A stretch of 55,466 bases of DNA from an uncultured Oxalobacteraceae bacterium (GTDB taxonomy: Bacteria > Pseudomonadota > Gammaproteobacteria > Burkholderiales > Burkholderiaceae_D), in the NCBI GenBank assembly GCA_903893945.1, contig CAITOF010000037.1, positions 1-55,466 on the forward strand, read 5' to 3'. Positions 1 through 9,624 of the stretch are shown one piece after another (position 1 is the stretch's first letter; every line of letters starts with the position of its first letter). The notes under the pieces were generated by a model. That model ran no database searches, had not been told where the DNA came from, and was given only the letters and a program-made list of their open reading frames with translations. The position numbers were made by a program, and so were the translations under genes.

Positions 1-509
1 CCGGGCGCGGATCCCGCGTCAGGTGCGGAATTCACAACGTCTTTACTGGCCGGTTTTGATGCGGCGGGACCTGCGCCAGACGCATCAGGCAGGGCGACGG
101 GCGCGCTGCCCAGCGCGGGTGCTGTGATGGCAGTGGGCGCCACTGTCTGCCTGGCCGGTTGTTCGGGTACCTCGTTCTGGATCACTTCCTCTTTTGAATC
201 GGGAAACGATGCAGGGACATCTTTCGACGGAATCTGAATAACAATATTCCTGTTGATCGGTTTCGGCTCGGAATCCAGCACCATCGGTAAGCCGATAACA
301 ATCGCCAATACCATTGCGATGGCACCAATAAGCCGTCGTCGTGCCCGCTTTTTTTCCGGTACTAACTGTTCATTCTGTGCATCCGTGTTGCGCTGCTCAG
401 CGCGTCGCCCCCGGGATCTTGCCGCTGACGTATCTGCGACACCGCTCAACGCTTCTGCAACCGACGCCGGTTCCGGCTTTTTCTTGTTGAATATTGAAAA
501 CAGGTTCAT
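1..509 (-). CDS. SPOR-type membrane protein (DedD-like), 5' part only
   Basis: About 169 N-terminal residues are present; the gene runs off the left edge. Visible parts are a short cytoplasmic head, a strongly basic run (KKRARRR, about 53-59), one membrane helix (about residues 60-78) and a long Pro/Ala-rich linker of the kind that tethers a periplasmic domain. The peptidoglycan-binding SPOR domain itself would lie outside the window. I call it a SPOR protein from this architecture and from its place directly after folC, where Burkholderiales usually carry a DedD-like SPOR gene followed by cvpA and purF. Such proteins bind denuded septal glycan at cell division. The ATG start lies 62 nt after the folC stop, on the same strand. 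Confidence 0.7.
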   Translation of the reverse strand, partial: MNLFSIFNKKKPEPASVAEALSGVADTSAARSRGRRAEQRNTDAQNEQLVPEKKRARRRLIGAIAMVLAIVIGLPMVLDSEPKPINRNIVIQIPSKDVPASFPDSKEEVIQNEVPEQPARQTVAPTAITAPALGSAPVALPDASGAGPAASKPASKDVVNSAPDAGSAP

Positions 510-571
510 GCGTAATATCAGTTCAATGAATGATGAAGAAATCGCAATTTCAGCCCGGCGACCTTGTCGTT

Positions 572-1864
572 TCACGACTGTCGCTGGCTAATAACACCAG
601 CAACGGTTAAGAATGATCCGAAAACCACTATTCTATCATTTTCCCCTGCTTTACTTAATGCATATGTGTAAGCATTTGCCGGATTGTCAAAACACTGAAT
701 ACTGCGCTGGTTGTCGGCCAGCACGGACTGCTGCATCAGCAGCGTTTTCAGCTGGTCTGCCGTGGCGGCTCGTGGCAAGGGTAAATCAGTGACGCACCAG
801 TGGTCAATCTGGTCTTTGACCTGATGAATCACGCCGGCAATATCTTTGTCCTTCATTGCGCCAAAGACAGCGTAGGTATACGGGTGGAAACCCATATTCC
901 CCAGATTCTGCTGCAGGGTGGCCGCAGCATGGGGATTATGCGCCACGTCGAGAATGACGGTCGGCTTGCCGGGCAGGACCTGAAACCGGCCTGGCAGGTC
1001 GATCATGACCAGTCCGGTACGAATCTGCTGTGCCCCGAGCGGGAGCCGGTCCTTGAGTGCTTCCAGAGCCGCCAGGGCCGCCGACGCGTTCAGTAACTGG
1101 TTGGCACCACGCAGACTTGGGTAGGCCAGCGAATTGCGCCGCAGTTGCCTGCCGGCATAACTCCATTGCTGTTTGTCGCCGGAATAATTGAAATCGCGGC
1201 CGAACAGCCACAGGTCGGCATCAATTTCAACAGCGTGATCGATGAGCGATTGCGGCGGCACCGGGTCTGAACAGATGGCAGGTCGCCCGGTCCGGAAAAT
1301 GCCGGCTTTTTCGAAGCCGATCGCTTCCCGGGTGTTACCGAGGTATTCCATATGATCAAGATCGACGCTGGTAATGATCGCCACATCCGCATCGAAAATA
1401 TTGACCGCATCGAGGCGCCCGCCCAGCCCGACCTCCAGAATGACGGCATCAAGTCGCGCATCAGCAAATATTTTCATGCACGCAAGCATGGTAAATTCAA
1501 AATAGCTGAGCGAGATATCCTGTTTTGCCTGGTTGACGCATTCAAACGCGTCGACAAATTCCTGATCGGAGACAGAAATGCCATTCAGCCTGGCACGTTC
1601 ATTAAAATGGATTAAGTGCGGCGACGTGTATAGCCCGACCTTGTAGCCGCCCTGCATCAGTATGGACTCCAGCATGGCACAGGTGGAGCCCTTGCCATTG
1701 GTGCCACCGACCGTAATGACGGGGCAGTCAAAGCGGATCTCCATCCGGTTTTTCACGGTGCCGACTCGCTGCAGGCCCAGTTCAATGGCGGTTGGATGGG
1801 CGTTTTCCAGATGGGTTAGCCAGTCAGCGAGGGTGGTTAACGGGCTTGTCATTGACGTTGTCAT
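572..1864 (-). CDS. folC: Bifunctional dihydrofolate synthase / folylpolyglutamate synthase
   Basis: This 430-residue Mur-ligase-family enzyme adds L-glutamate to dihydropteroate and then to tetrahydrofolates, using ATP, in the cytoplasm. The P-loop GGTNGKGS is at residues 53-60, followed by the SPHL segment, the FEKAGIFR segment that carries the carbamylatable lysine region, and the C-terminal domain signature LDVAHNPHA. Length is normal. The start is an ATG with no obvious Shine-Dalgarno; a second in-frame ATG lies four codons later. A strong terminator for the preceding accD ends only about 35 nt upstream, so expression probably relies on read-through or on a promoter inside the end of accD. 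Confidence 0.95.
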   Translation of the reverse strand: MTTSMTSPLTTLADWLTHLENAHPTAIELGLQRVGTVKNRMEIRFDCPVITVGGTNGKGSTCAMLESILMQGGYKVGLYTSPHLIHFNERARLNGISVSDQEFVDAFECVNQAKQDISLSYFEFTMLACMKIFADARLDAVILEVGLGGRLDAVNIFDADVAIITSVDLDHMEYLGNTREAIGFEKAGIFRTGRPAICSDPVPPQSLIDHAVEIDADLWLFGRDFNYSGDKQQWSYAGRQLRRNSLAYPSLRGANQLLNASAALAALEALKDRLPLGAQQIRTGLVMIDLPGRFQVLPGKPTVILDVAHNPHAAATLQQNLGNMGFHPYTYAVFGAMKDKDIAGVIHQVKDQIDHWCVTDLPLPRAATADQLKTLLMQQSVLADNQRSIQCFDNPANAYTYALSKAGENDRIVVFGSFLTVAGVISQRQS

Positions 1865-1898
1865 TGCTTAAAAAATGCCAGAAGTAAAAGGACTAAAT

Positions 1899-1924
1899 AA
1901 AAAACCACGGCGCACCGTGGTTTT
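1899..1924 (-). terminator. Intrinsic terminator after accD, inside the folC leader
   Basis: A perfect 10-bp stem (AAAACCACGG / CCGTGGTTTT) with loop CGCA lies at 1901-1924. Read on the minus strand it is followed by a run of six T residues. It closes the trp-accD unit and lies about 35 nt before the folC ATG. Confidence 0.85.
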
Positions 1925-1942
1925 GAACTGTACACAACAGGA

Positions 1943-2815
1943 TCAAGCCACCGCTTCAACAGGCTGGTTTTGCAAAAGCGCCAGGAGCTGGGCGATTTCT
2001 TCGCGCATTTTACGGCGATCAACGATCATATCGATCGCCCCTTTCTGTATCAGGAATTCGGAACGCTGAAATCCCTCTGGCAGCTTTTCGCGTACGGTAT
2101 TTTCAATGACACGCGCTCCGGCAAAGCCGATTAACGCCTTTGGTTCAGCAATCACGACATCGCCCATGAATGCAAATGATGCAGACACACCGCCGGTGGT
2201 CGGATCGGTCAACACCGAAATAAATGGAAGTTTCTTTTCCGAGAGTTTGGTCAGCATGGCGGTGGTCTTGGCCATCTGCATCAGGGACAGCAAACCTTCC
2301 TGCATACGCGCTCCGCCGGTAGCCGTAATGCAGATAAACGGCACCTTCTGCTCCAGGGCAGCCTGAACCCCGCGCACAAACCGCTCTCCCACCACAGAGC
2401 CCATCGAGCCCGCCATGAAATCAAATTCAAAACAGGCAACCACCACCGGAATACTCAGGATCGAACCGCCAATAACGACTAACGCGTCCGTTTCACCGGT
2501 CGCTTCCATCGCACTTTTCAAACGGTCCGTGTATTTTTTGCTGTCTTTGAATTTGAGCGTGTCGACCGGGAGCGTTTCCTGACCAATCTCATAATGGCCG
2601 CCGGCATCCAGCAGGCCATCCAGACGTTCGCGCGCACTGATACGCATGTGATGACTGCATTTGGGACACACGTGCAGGTTGGCTTCGAGATCGGATCGAT
2701 ATAACACGGCTTCGCAGGACGGGCATTTAACCCAGAGACCTTCCGGTATCGATTTGCGCGTTGACGCATCATTGCGCTGAATTCGCGGTGGCAGTAATTT
2801 TTCCAACCAACTCAT
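1943..2815 (-). CDS. accD: Acetyl-CoA carboxylase carboxyltransferase subunit beta
   Basis: This 290-residue protein is the beta half of the carboxyltransferase, which pairs with AccA and moves the carboxyl group from biotin to acetyl-CoA to make malonyl-CoA for fatty-acid synthesis. An N-terminal zinc ribbon is visible with cysteines at about residues 31, 34, 50 and 53 (CPSC...CPKC), followed by the crotonase-like carboxyltransferase fold with the TGGARMQEG loop. The start is supported by an AGGAGA Shine-Dalgarno. The gene lies 33 nt after trpA on the same strand, the usual trpA-accD linkage of beta- and gammaproteobacteria, and ends in a strong terminator. Confidence 0.97.
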   Translation of the reverse strand: MSWLEKLLPPRIQRNDASTRKSIPEGLWVKCPSCEAVLYRSDLEANLHVCPKCSHHMRISARERLDGLLDAGGHYEIGQETLPVDTLKFKDSKKYTDRLKSAMEATGETDALVVIGGSILSIPVVVACFEFDFMAGSMGSVVGERFVRGVQAALEQKVPFICITATGGARMQEGLLSLMQMAKTTAMLTKLSEKKLPFISVLTDPTTGGVSASFAFMGDVVIAEPKALIGFAGARVIENTVREKLPEGFQRSEFLIQKGAIDMIVDRRKMREEIAQLLALLQNQPVEAVA

Positions 2816-2848
2816 AGTATTCTCCTGATTGCTGACATCAACTTTTGG

Positions 2849-3664
2849 TCAATGCGATTGGTCCATGGTAAGACGAATATCGTTGATAAACCGGTGCACG
2901 GATGAAATCAGTTTTTCGTTTCCCGACTCAGATTCGTGTGCTTCTATTTCCTGAATAATTCGACTGCCAATCACCACGGCATCGGACAGGCCTGCAATCA
3001 ATTTTGCCGTCGCACCGTCACGTATGCCAAATCCAACGGCAATCGGCGTTTTTACATGCTGTTTGATTTTGGCCAGCATGTTATCCACCTCGCTTAAATC
3101 AATGGTATTGATTCCGGTGACACCTTTCAACGACACGTAGTAAACGTAACCGCTGGCTATACGGGCAACCTGCTTAATCCGCTGCTCGGTGGACGTCGGC
3201 GCCAGTAAAAAAATGGCATCCATTCCATGCCTGTTCATGCTTGCGGTGTAGTCCACGCATTCTTCCGGTGGGTAATCCACCACCAGAACCCCATCAACGC
3301 CCGATCTTGCCGATTCTTCAATAAAATGTTCCGTACCCATACGTTCGACAGGATTGGCATAACCCATCAGTACCAGGGGGGTCACATTGTCCTGCGAACG
3401 GAATTCACGCACGCATTGTAATACATCAGATAAGCCAACACCATGTTTTAACGCACGCTCGGAGGCACGCTGAATCACCGGTCCGTCGGCCATGGGATCA
3501 GAAAAAGGGACCCCCAACTCGATAATGTCCGCCCCGCCCTTTACCAGCGCATGCATTAGCTGTACGGTTGTGCTCAGATCCGGGTCGCCTGCCGTGATGA
3601 ATGGAATCAGGCCCTTACGCCCCTGACTGCGGAGCTCATCAAATTTTGTCGTTATTCTGGACAT
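2849..3664 (-). CDS. trpA: Tryptophan synthase alpha subunit
   Basis: This 271-residue TIM-barrel subunit cleaves indole-3-glycerol phosphate to indole and glyceraldehyde 3-phosphate and channels indole to TrpB. The catalytic glutamate and aspartate lie in the ELGVPFSDP and ADGP segments. Length and start (MSRI) match the family. It follows trpB with a gap of only 9 nt and precedes accD, which points to a trpF-trpB-trpA-accD transcription unit. Confidence 0.97.
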   Translation of the reverse strand: MSRITTKFDELRSQGRKGLIPFITAGDPDLSTTVQLMHALVKGGADIIELGVPFSDPMADGPVIQRASERALKHGVGLSDVLQCVREFRSQDNVTPLVLMGYANPVERMGTEHFIEESARSGVDGVLVVDYPPEECVDYTASMNRHGMDAIFLLAPTSTEQRIKQVARIASGYVYYVSLKGVTGINTIDLSEVDNMLAKIKQHVKTPIAVGFGIRDGATAKLIAGLSDAVVIGSRIIQEIEAHESESGNEKLISSVHRFINDIRLTMDQSH

Positions 3665-3673
3665 GGTGGTTCC

Positions 3674-4939
3674 TCAGAGTTGAATACCGGCTTGTTGTGC
3701 GACGGTATGCATATCTTTATCACCACGTCCAGACAGATTGACCAGTAATAATTGATCGCTTGATAATGTTTTGGCCAGTTTTGTCGCATAGGCAATGGCA
3801 TGACTCGATTCCAGAGCAGGAATAATACCCTCAATCCGGCAGCATTCATGGAAGGCTTTTAAGGCTTCCTGGTCAGTAATGGTAACGTAACTCGCACGTC
3901 CGGCGTCTTTCAGCCAGGCATGTTCAGGGCCTACACCGGGGTAATCCAGTCCGGCTGACACCGAATGCGTTTCGATGACCTGGCCATTTTTATCCTGCAG
4001 CAGATAGGTCCGGTTGCCGTGCAATACGCCGGGCGAACCGGCAGTCAGTGACGCCGCATGACGTCCGGTTTCTATCCCGTCGCCCGCGGCCTCGACACCG
4101 ATCAACTTCACCGCGGGATAATCAATGTAAGGATGAAAAATGCCGATGGCATTGGATCCACCACCGACACACGCAATCACGGCATCGGGCTGCCGGCCGG
4201 TGAGCTCGGGCATTTGAACCAGACATTCCTTGCCTATGACCACCTGAAAATCACGCACCATCATCGGGTAAGGATGCGGACCTGCTACCGTGCCGATAAT
4301 ATAAAATGTATTGTCGACATTGGCGACCCAGTCGCGCATGGCTTCGTTCAATGCATCTTTCAGTGTTTTGGAGCCCGAATTGACCGGCACAACCGTGGCG
4401 CCCAGCAGCTTCATCCGGTAGACATTCTGCGCCTGACGGGCAACGTCTTCAGACCCCATGTAAACCACACATTCCAGACCAAATCGGGCACAGATGGTGG
4501 CTGTGGCCACACCGTGCTGTCCGGCGCCGGTTTCGGCGATGACCCGTGGTTTGCCCATACGTTTCGCCAGCAGGGCCTGACCGATCACATTATTGATTTT
4601 GTGGGCCCCGGTGTGATTCAGATCTTCCCGTTTAAAAAAAATCTGCGCGCCACCGAGCTCATCAGACCAGCGCCTGGCATGATAAATCGGGGATGGACGT
4701 CCGACAAAGTGTTTCAATTCCCGGTGATACTCTTCCAGAAAGGCGGGATCGACTGAATAATGCTGATAGGCCTCTTTTAACTGATCTAGCGCATGATTCA
4801 AGGTTTCAGAGACAAAGCTGCCACCGTAAATGCCGAAATGACCGTGTGTATCGGGTAAGCTATAGTGGGAGGCCGCCATGCCGGAGGGGGTTGAAGAAAT
4901 GATTTCTTCGGAGTTTTGCATTTTCAGATTGGAGTTCAT
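3674..4939 (-). CDS. trpB: Tryptophan synthase beta subunit
   Basis: This PLP enzyme condenses indole with L-serine to form tryptophan. Family signatures are clear: the PLP-lysine segment GAHKINN, the ETGAGQHG loop and the phosphate-binding GGGSNAIG. The open frame gives 421 residues, about 20 more than usual; the extra Ser/Asn/Glu-rich N-terminus precedes the conserved LPDTHGHFG segment. Start codons at 4939, 4921 and 4879 are all in frame and none has a convincing Shine-Dalgarno, so the true start is uncertain. The longest is given here. Confidence 0.95.
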   Translation of the reverse strand: MNSNLKMQNSEEIISSTPSGMAASHYSLPDTHGHFGIYGGSFVSETLNHALDQLKEAYQHYSVDPAFLEEYHRELKHFVGRPSPIYHARRWSDELGGAQIFFKREDLNHTGAHKINNVIGQALLAKRMGKPRVIAETGAGQHGVATATICARFGLECVVYMGSEDVARQAQNVYRMKLLGATVVPVNSGSKTLKDALNEAMRDWVANVDNTFYIIGTVAGPHPYPMMVRDFQVVIGKECLVQMPELTGRQPDAVIACVGGGSNAIGIFHPYIDYPAVKLIGVEAAGDGIETGRHAASLTAGSPGVLHGNRTYLLQDKNGQVIETHSVSAGLDYPGVGPEHAWLKDAGRASYVTITDQEALKAFHECCRIEGIIPALESSHAIAYATKLAKTLSSDQLLLVNLSGRGDKDMHTVAQQAGIQL

Positions 4940-4988
4940 AGGGTTTCATTGGTAAATGAGAGACGGGTCATGGAAGACCAGACAGTGA

Positions 4989-5642
4989 TCAGGCGTCAGC
5001 GTGTTGTACAGCATTCACGAATGCCAGCAACTTTGCCTGATCCTTGATGCCCTTGGACTGTTCAACGCCACTACTGACGTCAACAGCGTGAGGACGCAAC
5101 GCTGTCACTGCGCCAGTTACATTGTGCGCGGTTAATCCACCACTTAAAACGACCCGAGGCGCGAGTTCTTTTGGGATAATTGACCAATCGAAAACCTTTC
5201 CACTTCCACCAAATTCATCAACGAACGTATCTAACAGTAAGGCCTTAAACCATGGGCTGGCGTTACGGTACGACTCCTCGTATTGTACCAAATCAGCGCC
5301 GCTCATGCCTGGCCTGATGCGCAAAGCACGTATAAAGGGCTTCTGTACCGTTTGTGCAAGGTTATGGCACTGCTCCGGTGTTTCATCGCCGTGAAACTGC
5401 AGCAGATTTATTTGCGCTTTTAGCAATACATCGCGTACGTCCTGCGGGCTTGCATTCACAAAAAGTCCGACCGATGTCACAAACGGCGGGACGAGCCGGG
5501 TCAATGGTTGCGCCTGCCCGGGGCTGACATACCTTGGACTGGCCGGATAAAATACAAAGCCCAGCGCGTGCACATTCAACGCCAGCGCCGCCTCAACATC
5601 GGCAGTTCTTGTTAATCCGCAGATTTTAATTCGGGTAACCAT
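4989..5642 (-). CDS. trpF: Phosphoribosylanthranilate isomerase
   Basis: This 217-residue TIM-barrel protein catalyses the Amadori rearrangement of phosphoribosylanthranilate to CdRP, the third step of tryptophan synthesis. The KICGLTR motif with its catalytic cysteine is near the N-terminus, and the phosphate-binding segments GGLTAHNV and VDVSSGVE are near the C-terminus. It is a stand-alone trpF, not fused to trpC. It starts 8 nt after the truA stop, so the two genes are probably co-transcribed. Confidence 0.96.
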   Translation of the reverse strand: MVTRIKICGLTRTADVEAALALNVHALGFVFYPASPRYVSPGQAQPLTRLVPPFVTSVGLFVNASPQDVRDVLLKAQINLLQFHGDETPEQCHNLAQTVQKPFIRALRIRPGMSGADLVQYEESYRNASPWFKALLLDTFVDEFGGSGKVFDWSIIPKELAPRVVLSGGLTAHNVTGAVTALRPHAVDVSSGVEQSKGIKDQAKLLAFVNAVQHADA

Positions 5643-5650
5643 ACTCGGGT

Positions 5651-6469
5651 TCAGTTAAAAGGGAGTGCAAATTCCTGCTGGGGCAGATTCCATTTCGCAT
5701 CAAAATCGACTTTGGCCAGATACAAGCCGTCTGGCATAAAGGTGGGTGCGGCAATACTTCTGTCGCGGGTCTCCAGAACATGTTTCATCCAGACCGGTTC
5801 TTGATTACCGGTGCCCACCACGACCAGACTGCCGATAATGTTTCGCACCATATGGTGCAAAAAAGCGCTGGCTTTGAAGGTAAACAAAATTAGGTCCCCC
5901 TGCCTGCGCAGGGTGATGGCATGCATTTGCTTGACCGGGGATTTGGCCTGGCAATACGTTGCACGAAACGAGGAAAAATCGTGCTCGCCGAGCAGAAATT
6001 GCGCTGCTTCACGCATTTTCACCACATCCAGAGGCCGAAATACCCACCCGACACGACCGGCAAAGAGCGGTGAACGTACTGGATTATTGTATAAAATATA
6101 ATGGTACGTTCTGGCTCTGGCGCTGTATCGGGAATGAAATTCCTGTCCGTCCAGAACGGTACTGTCGAGCGCCGTTGACCAACGTACCGCAATCGACCTG
6201 GGCAAATGGGCATTGACTCCCCGGACCCATGAATTAAGCGGCCTTTCAATCGCGGTATCAAAGTGAACGACCTGCTCCAATGCATGAACCCCGGCATCGG
6301 TTCGTCCGGCACACGAGACGCTGACAGGATGAGTCGCGATGCATTCCAGCGCATGTTCAAGCCGGTCCTGAACGGTCTGACCATGCGGCTGCGACTGCCA
6401 GCCCAACCACGGCTGCCCGTCGTACTGAATACCTAACACTATTCGTTTCAACCTTGATTCCAATGCCAT
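5651..6469 (-). CDS. truA: tRNA pseudouridine(38-40) synthase TruA
   Basis: TruA converts uridines 38-40 of the anticodon stem to pseudouridine. The catalytic aspartate sits in CAGRTDAGVHA, and the family segments LGIQYDG and YHYILYN are present. I place the start at the ATG at 6469 (272 residues), because the conserved N-terminus begins just after it. A TTG-initiated extension to 6505 would start inside the flank of a terminator hairpin. No strong Shine-Dalgarno is visible at either site. The position upstream of trpF is the usual betaproteobacterial order. Confidence 0.93.
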   Translation of the reverse strand: MALESRLKRIVLGIQYDGQPWLGWQSQPHGQTVQDRLEHALECIATHPVSVSCAGRTDAGVHALEQVVHFDTAIERPLNSWVRGVNAHLPRSIAVRWSTALDSTVLDGQEFHSRYSARARTYHYILYNNPVRSPLFAGRVGWVFRPLDVVKMREAAQFLLGEHDFSSFRATYCQAKSPVKQMHAITLRRQGDLILFTFKASAFLHHMVRNIIGSLVVVGTGNQEPVWMKHVLETRDRSIAAPTFMPDGLYLAKVDFDAKWNLPQQEFALPFN

Positions 6470-6507
6470 GCTGATTTTAACGGAGGATAATTCCAGTCCC
6501 GACAAAT

Positions 6508-6540
6508 AAAAAGGGCGCTGTCAGAAAGCAGCGCCCACTT
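6508..6540 (-). terminator. Intrinsic terminator after fimV, just ahead of truA
   Basis: An 8-bp GC-rich stem, GGGCGCTG (6513-6520) with CAGCGCCC (6529-6536), has an 8-nt loop. Read on the minus strand it is followed by TTTTTATTT. It lies 18 nt beyond the fimV stop and about 40 nt upstream of the preferred truA start. Confidence 0.85.
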
Positions 6541-6557
6541 TTACCGGCTCGTATTAT

Positions 6558-9278
6558 TCAAGCCAATTCCTGTAACATGGTTCTGGCGCGGGCAATCTGT
6601 TCCGAGTTGCCACCTTTGATCACTTCATCCAATAATTCACGTGCGCCATCCTTGTCACCGATTTCCTGATACGCCACGGCCAGATCAAGTTTAGTGGCCA
6701 TTTCTGCGCTAGGTTCGTCAGAGGCAATATCGTGCAGATCCGGGATATCCATACCGGCACCCTGGTCAGCAGATTGGCTTGGGGACAGTGACGGCAAATC
6801 GAATCCCGCGTCAGTCGGTGCCTTGGTCAGGTCGAGGTCAATATTGGACAGATCGTATTCCAGTGCGCTGCTGCCAGATTTTGGTGCGGCTGCCTTGACA
6901 GGTTCGTCAACGTCCGGTGCATCAGGCTGCGATGCACTGGTGGCGACTACGGATTCATCCGATCCGGACTTGGGAATATCAAAATCAAAATCCAGCGCGC
7001 CGAAATCGACCGTGCCCGCATCAGGTGGCGTACCAGCCGACTTCATGTCGGGTTCGGACGCTGTTGAAGTGTGCGGATTGTCAAGTGACAGATCCAGGAC
7101 ACCATGCTCGTCTGCCTGATTTTCATTCTGTAAATCAAGCGCGAAGTCAGCCGGATTTCCCGGTGCGGCTGCCGGCTTTATCGGCGCACCATATTCATCG
7201 GCAATTTCGTCACTGGTGGTTAGACCAAGATCGAAATCCAGTCCCGCTTCAACTTCATCGGACCGGTGTGTTCGTTCGTTGATGTCACCCAGCATGCCGG
7301 AACTGCTTGCGTCGTTTTTGGCGGTTAACGAATCCAGCATTTCCTGCGACAGTGAATTGCCCAGCAGGGCTTCAGGATCAAGGCTTTCCACCGGCAATGT
7401 CGAGGCTCCCAGTACGGCAGGGTTTTCGATTGCATGACCACCGGCATAAAGCGGATTCTGCGGGTCGATGATAATGCCCAATGCCGCGGCCTGAGCCCAA
7501 TCCGGGCCTTCGCCACTGGTCATGCCATACAGTTCACTGGCGACAGTTTCGAAGGTGCGTGTGTCTTTGCGATGTGCGTAAATTTCAAGCAATTTTACCC
7601 GTACCGCCTGACGATCCGGCTGGGAACGCAATGCTTCCTTCAGAATCTCTTCAGCCTGCTCATCACGTCCGTAAGCGATGTACACATCGGCTTCCGCGAC
7701 CGGATCAACTTCGTTTGCATCCAGCTGGCTGGCCGAGGGCGCAAAATTCGAATTGAACACGCTGTTGTTGGTATCGACACTTTGACCGCCGGTTGAACCA
7801 AACAGTGAATTGGTCTTGATACTGGAGCCGGTCAGAAGACTTTCGTCATCAAATTTTTCAACTTTTTTCTTGCGCTTGCTGGCTAACAGGCCAATCAGGC
7901 CAATCAGCAGCAATCCGGCGGCACCGTAGGGCAGATACTTCATCCAGTTGTCAAGAAAACCGGTTTTCGCGACAGGCGCCGGTGCGGGTGGCATGGCTTT
8001 TGGTTTGGACACTTCTGCCGGAGCAGCCACATTTGCCGCCACCGCCGGCATCGAGGCAGCAACCGGTGCAGATGCAACGGCCGGTGCAGCAACGTGTTCA
8101 CTCGCAGCTTTGGCTGCGGCCGCCTTGTTTTTGAGATCCAGAATACTCTGTAACTTGGCGGTATTCGCTTCAAGTTCTTTCAAGCGGGCATTGGCCGCTT
8201 CGAGAGCGCGCTGCTTGGCTATTTTTTCTTCTTCGAGTGCTTTTTTATCTGCCTGTTCCTGTTGCTGCGCCTTCGATAATTTGAGCTTGTCCCTGGCTTC
8301 GCTGACCGGTGTTGGCGCTTCGGTCACTTTGGCAGTAATCTTTCCGCCTTCGGATTTCCGGGGCGCGACTTCTTTCTCCGGTTTGGCCTGTTCAACCTGG
8401 CTGGCCAGCCTGTTGCGGAATCCATTGAAATCAGCTGACTGGGCCAGCACTATTTTTCTGGCTTCAGCCTGATTGGTCCGCTCAATCTCGGCCGTATCAG
8501 GAATCGCAATAATCCGGCCCGAGCGGATCAGGTTCATATTGTTGTTGATGAATGCAGCGGAATTATTCCGTTGCAGTGCGACCAGCATCTGCTCCAGCGT
8601 GACGCCCTGGGGCTTGTACTGGTTGGCAATTTTGCCCAAGGTGTCACCACTCTTGATTTCGTATGTGGCGCCCTTGTCAGTGGCACTTTCGGTATTTTTG
8701 GGTGGGCGAGCCACGGTATTGCCCGCCGCCGGCAGTGCCGTGGTGGTGCCGCTGGTTGCAGAGGGTGCAGTCGCGGCTGGCGCCTGTGTTGCAACCGGTT
8801 GGACACTGACGGTCGTGCCACTGGAGGAACTGATGGCGCCGTTATTGGCCTGAAATTCCGCCGGGTCGAGCAGGACGGTATATTCGCGGACCAGTCTTCC
8901 GGTACTTGAATTCAGCTCCACCAGAAGTTCAAGAAACGGTTCATTGACCGATTGCGTCGACGTCACCAGTACAAAATGGCGTGATCCCCGTTGTTCAATT
9001 GAAAAGGTCAGCGACGTCAGGCTGTTGTCGTAACCGATATTGGCCTGGCGATACGCCTCGGCGCTCGCTAATTTGGTGACCAGGTTGCCGGCATCATCTT
9101 TTGCTATTGACGTTAATTCAATTTCTGCCCTGAGCGGTTGACCCAGCGCAGACAAAACAGTCAATTTACCCAAACCAGCAGCATCTGCTCCCGAATAGAA
9201 CAGACAAGATGACGCTATCGCCAAACTCAAGGTTTTAACACTCAAAGAAGCAGATCTTGCGAATTTTTTCGGTTGCAT
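6558..9278 (-). CDS. fimV: FimV/HubP-family polar peptidoglycan-binding hub protein
   Basis: This 906-residue inner-membrane protein is of the FimV family, known for polar organisation and type IV pilus or twitching functions. In order: a signal peptide (cleavage near residue 33), the conserved FimV N-terminal domain (about 34-140), a Ser/Thr/Pro-rich linker, a LysM domain (about 205-259) for peptidoglycan, a coiled coil (about 325-390), an Ala/Pro-rich linker, one membrane helix (about 450-467) followed by a basic stop-transfer run, a TPR-like segment, a long acidic repetitive cytoplasmic region and the C-terminal FimV_C motif with a TPR-like helix pair. It is flanked by asd and truA, as in many Burkholderiales, and has a terminator of its own. 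Confidence 0.93.
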   Translation of the reverse strand: MQPKKFARSASLSVKTLSLAIASSCLFYSGADAAGLGKLTVLSALGQPLRAEIELTSIAKDDAGNLVTKLASAEAYRQANIGYDNSLTSLTFSIEQRGSRHFVLVTSTQSVNEPFLELLVELNSSTGRLVREYTVLLDPAEFQANNGAISSSSGTTVSVQPVATQAPAATAPSATSGTTTALPAAGNTVARPPKNTESATDKGATYEIKSGDTLGKIANQYKPQGVTLEQMLVALQRNNSAAFINNNMNLIRSGRIIAIPDTAEIERTNQAEARKIVLAQSADFNGFRNRLASQVEQAKPEKEVAPRKSEGGKITAKVTEAPTPVSEARDKLKLSKAQQQEQADKKALEEEKIAKQRALEAANARLKELEANTAKLQSILDLKNKAAAAKAASEHVAAPAVASAPVAASMPAVAANVAAPAEVSKPKAMPPAPAPVAKTGFLDNWMKYLPYGAAGLLLIGLIGLLASKRKKKVEKFDDESLLTGSSIKTNSLFGSTGGQSVDTNNSVFNSNFAPSASQLDANEVDPVAEADVYIAYGRDEQAEEILKEALRSQPDRQAVRVKLLEIYAHRKDTRTFETVASELYGMTSGEGPDWAQAAALGIIIDPQNPLYAGGHAIENPAVLGASTLPVESLDPEALLGNSLSQEMLDSLTAKNDASSSGMLGDINERTHRSDEVEAGLDFDLGLTTSDEIADEYGAPIKPAAAPGNPADFALDLQNENQADEHGVLDLSLDNPHTSTASEPDMKSAGTPPDAGTVDFGALDFDFDIPKSGSDESVVATSASQPDAPDVDEPVKAAAPKSGSSALEYDLSNIDLDLTKAPTDAGFDLPSLSPSQSADQGAGMDIPDLHDIASDEPSAEMATKLDLAVAYQEIGDKDGARELLDEVIKGGNSEQIARARTMLQELA

Positions 9279-9624
9279 TTTTCTGTGATTTTAGATTGAT
9301 TGTGGGGAGCGCCATAGTGAGCCGGCAAACTCAGAAATTACAATTAATTGTTGATCGTTAGCAATGCTACGCTGTTAATCTTGAACTAATTGTTTGTCTC
9401 CAATTAACTATTCTGGTTTTCACATTAACATCAGGAACTTACGCTTGCAAGTTTATCTTGTTTAATAGCAATATCAATGACGTGGAAGCAACAGATATTT
9501 AACTATTATTGCTTTTGGATAATCATTTCATAGAGTAACAATTATATGTCGCACTTTTAAATTGGAAAAGTAATAATGTTAAAAAAACGGACAAATTCGC
9601 CCTTTTTGTTGAAAAAGTTACATA
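9279..9624. other. AT-rich intergenic region upstream of fimV
   Basis: 346 bp with no supportable gene. It is clearly richer in A and T than its surroundings and should hold the fimV promoter and long 5' leader, as well as the 3' end of the asd transcript. On the minus strand a TATAAT lies at 9541-9546, without a good -35 and about 260 nt from the fimV start, so it is only a weak promoter candidate. I see no clear terminator for asd here. Confidence 0.4.

Noticed and set aside
4058-4756. 232-codon open frame on the plus strand, antisense to trpB.
   Set aside because: It lies entirely within trpB, has no family-like motif or Shine-Dalgarno support, and its composition (many His, Arg, Phe) is what antisense frames of this codon usage give.
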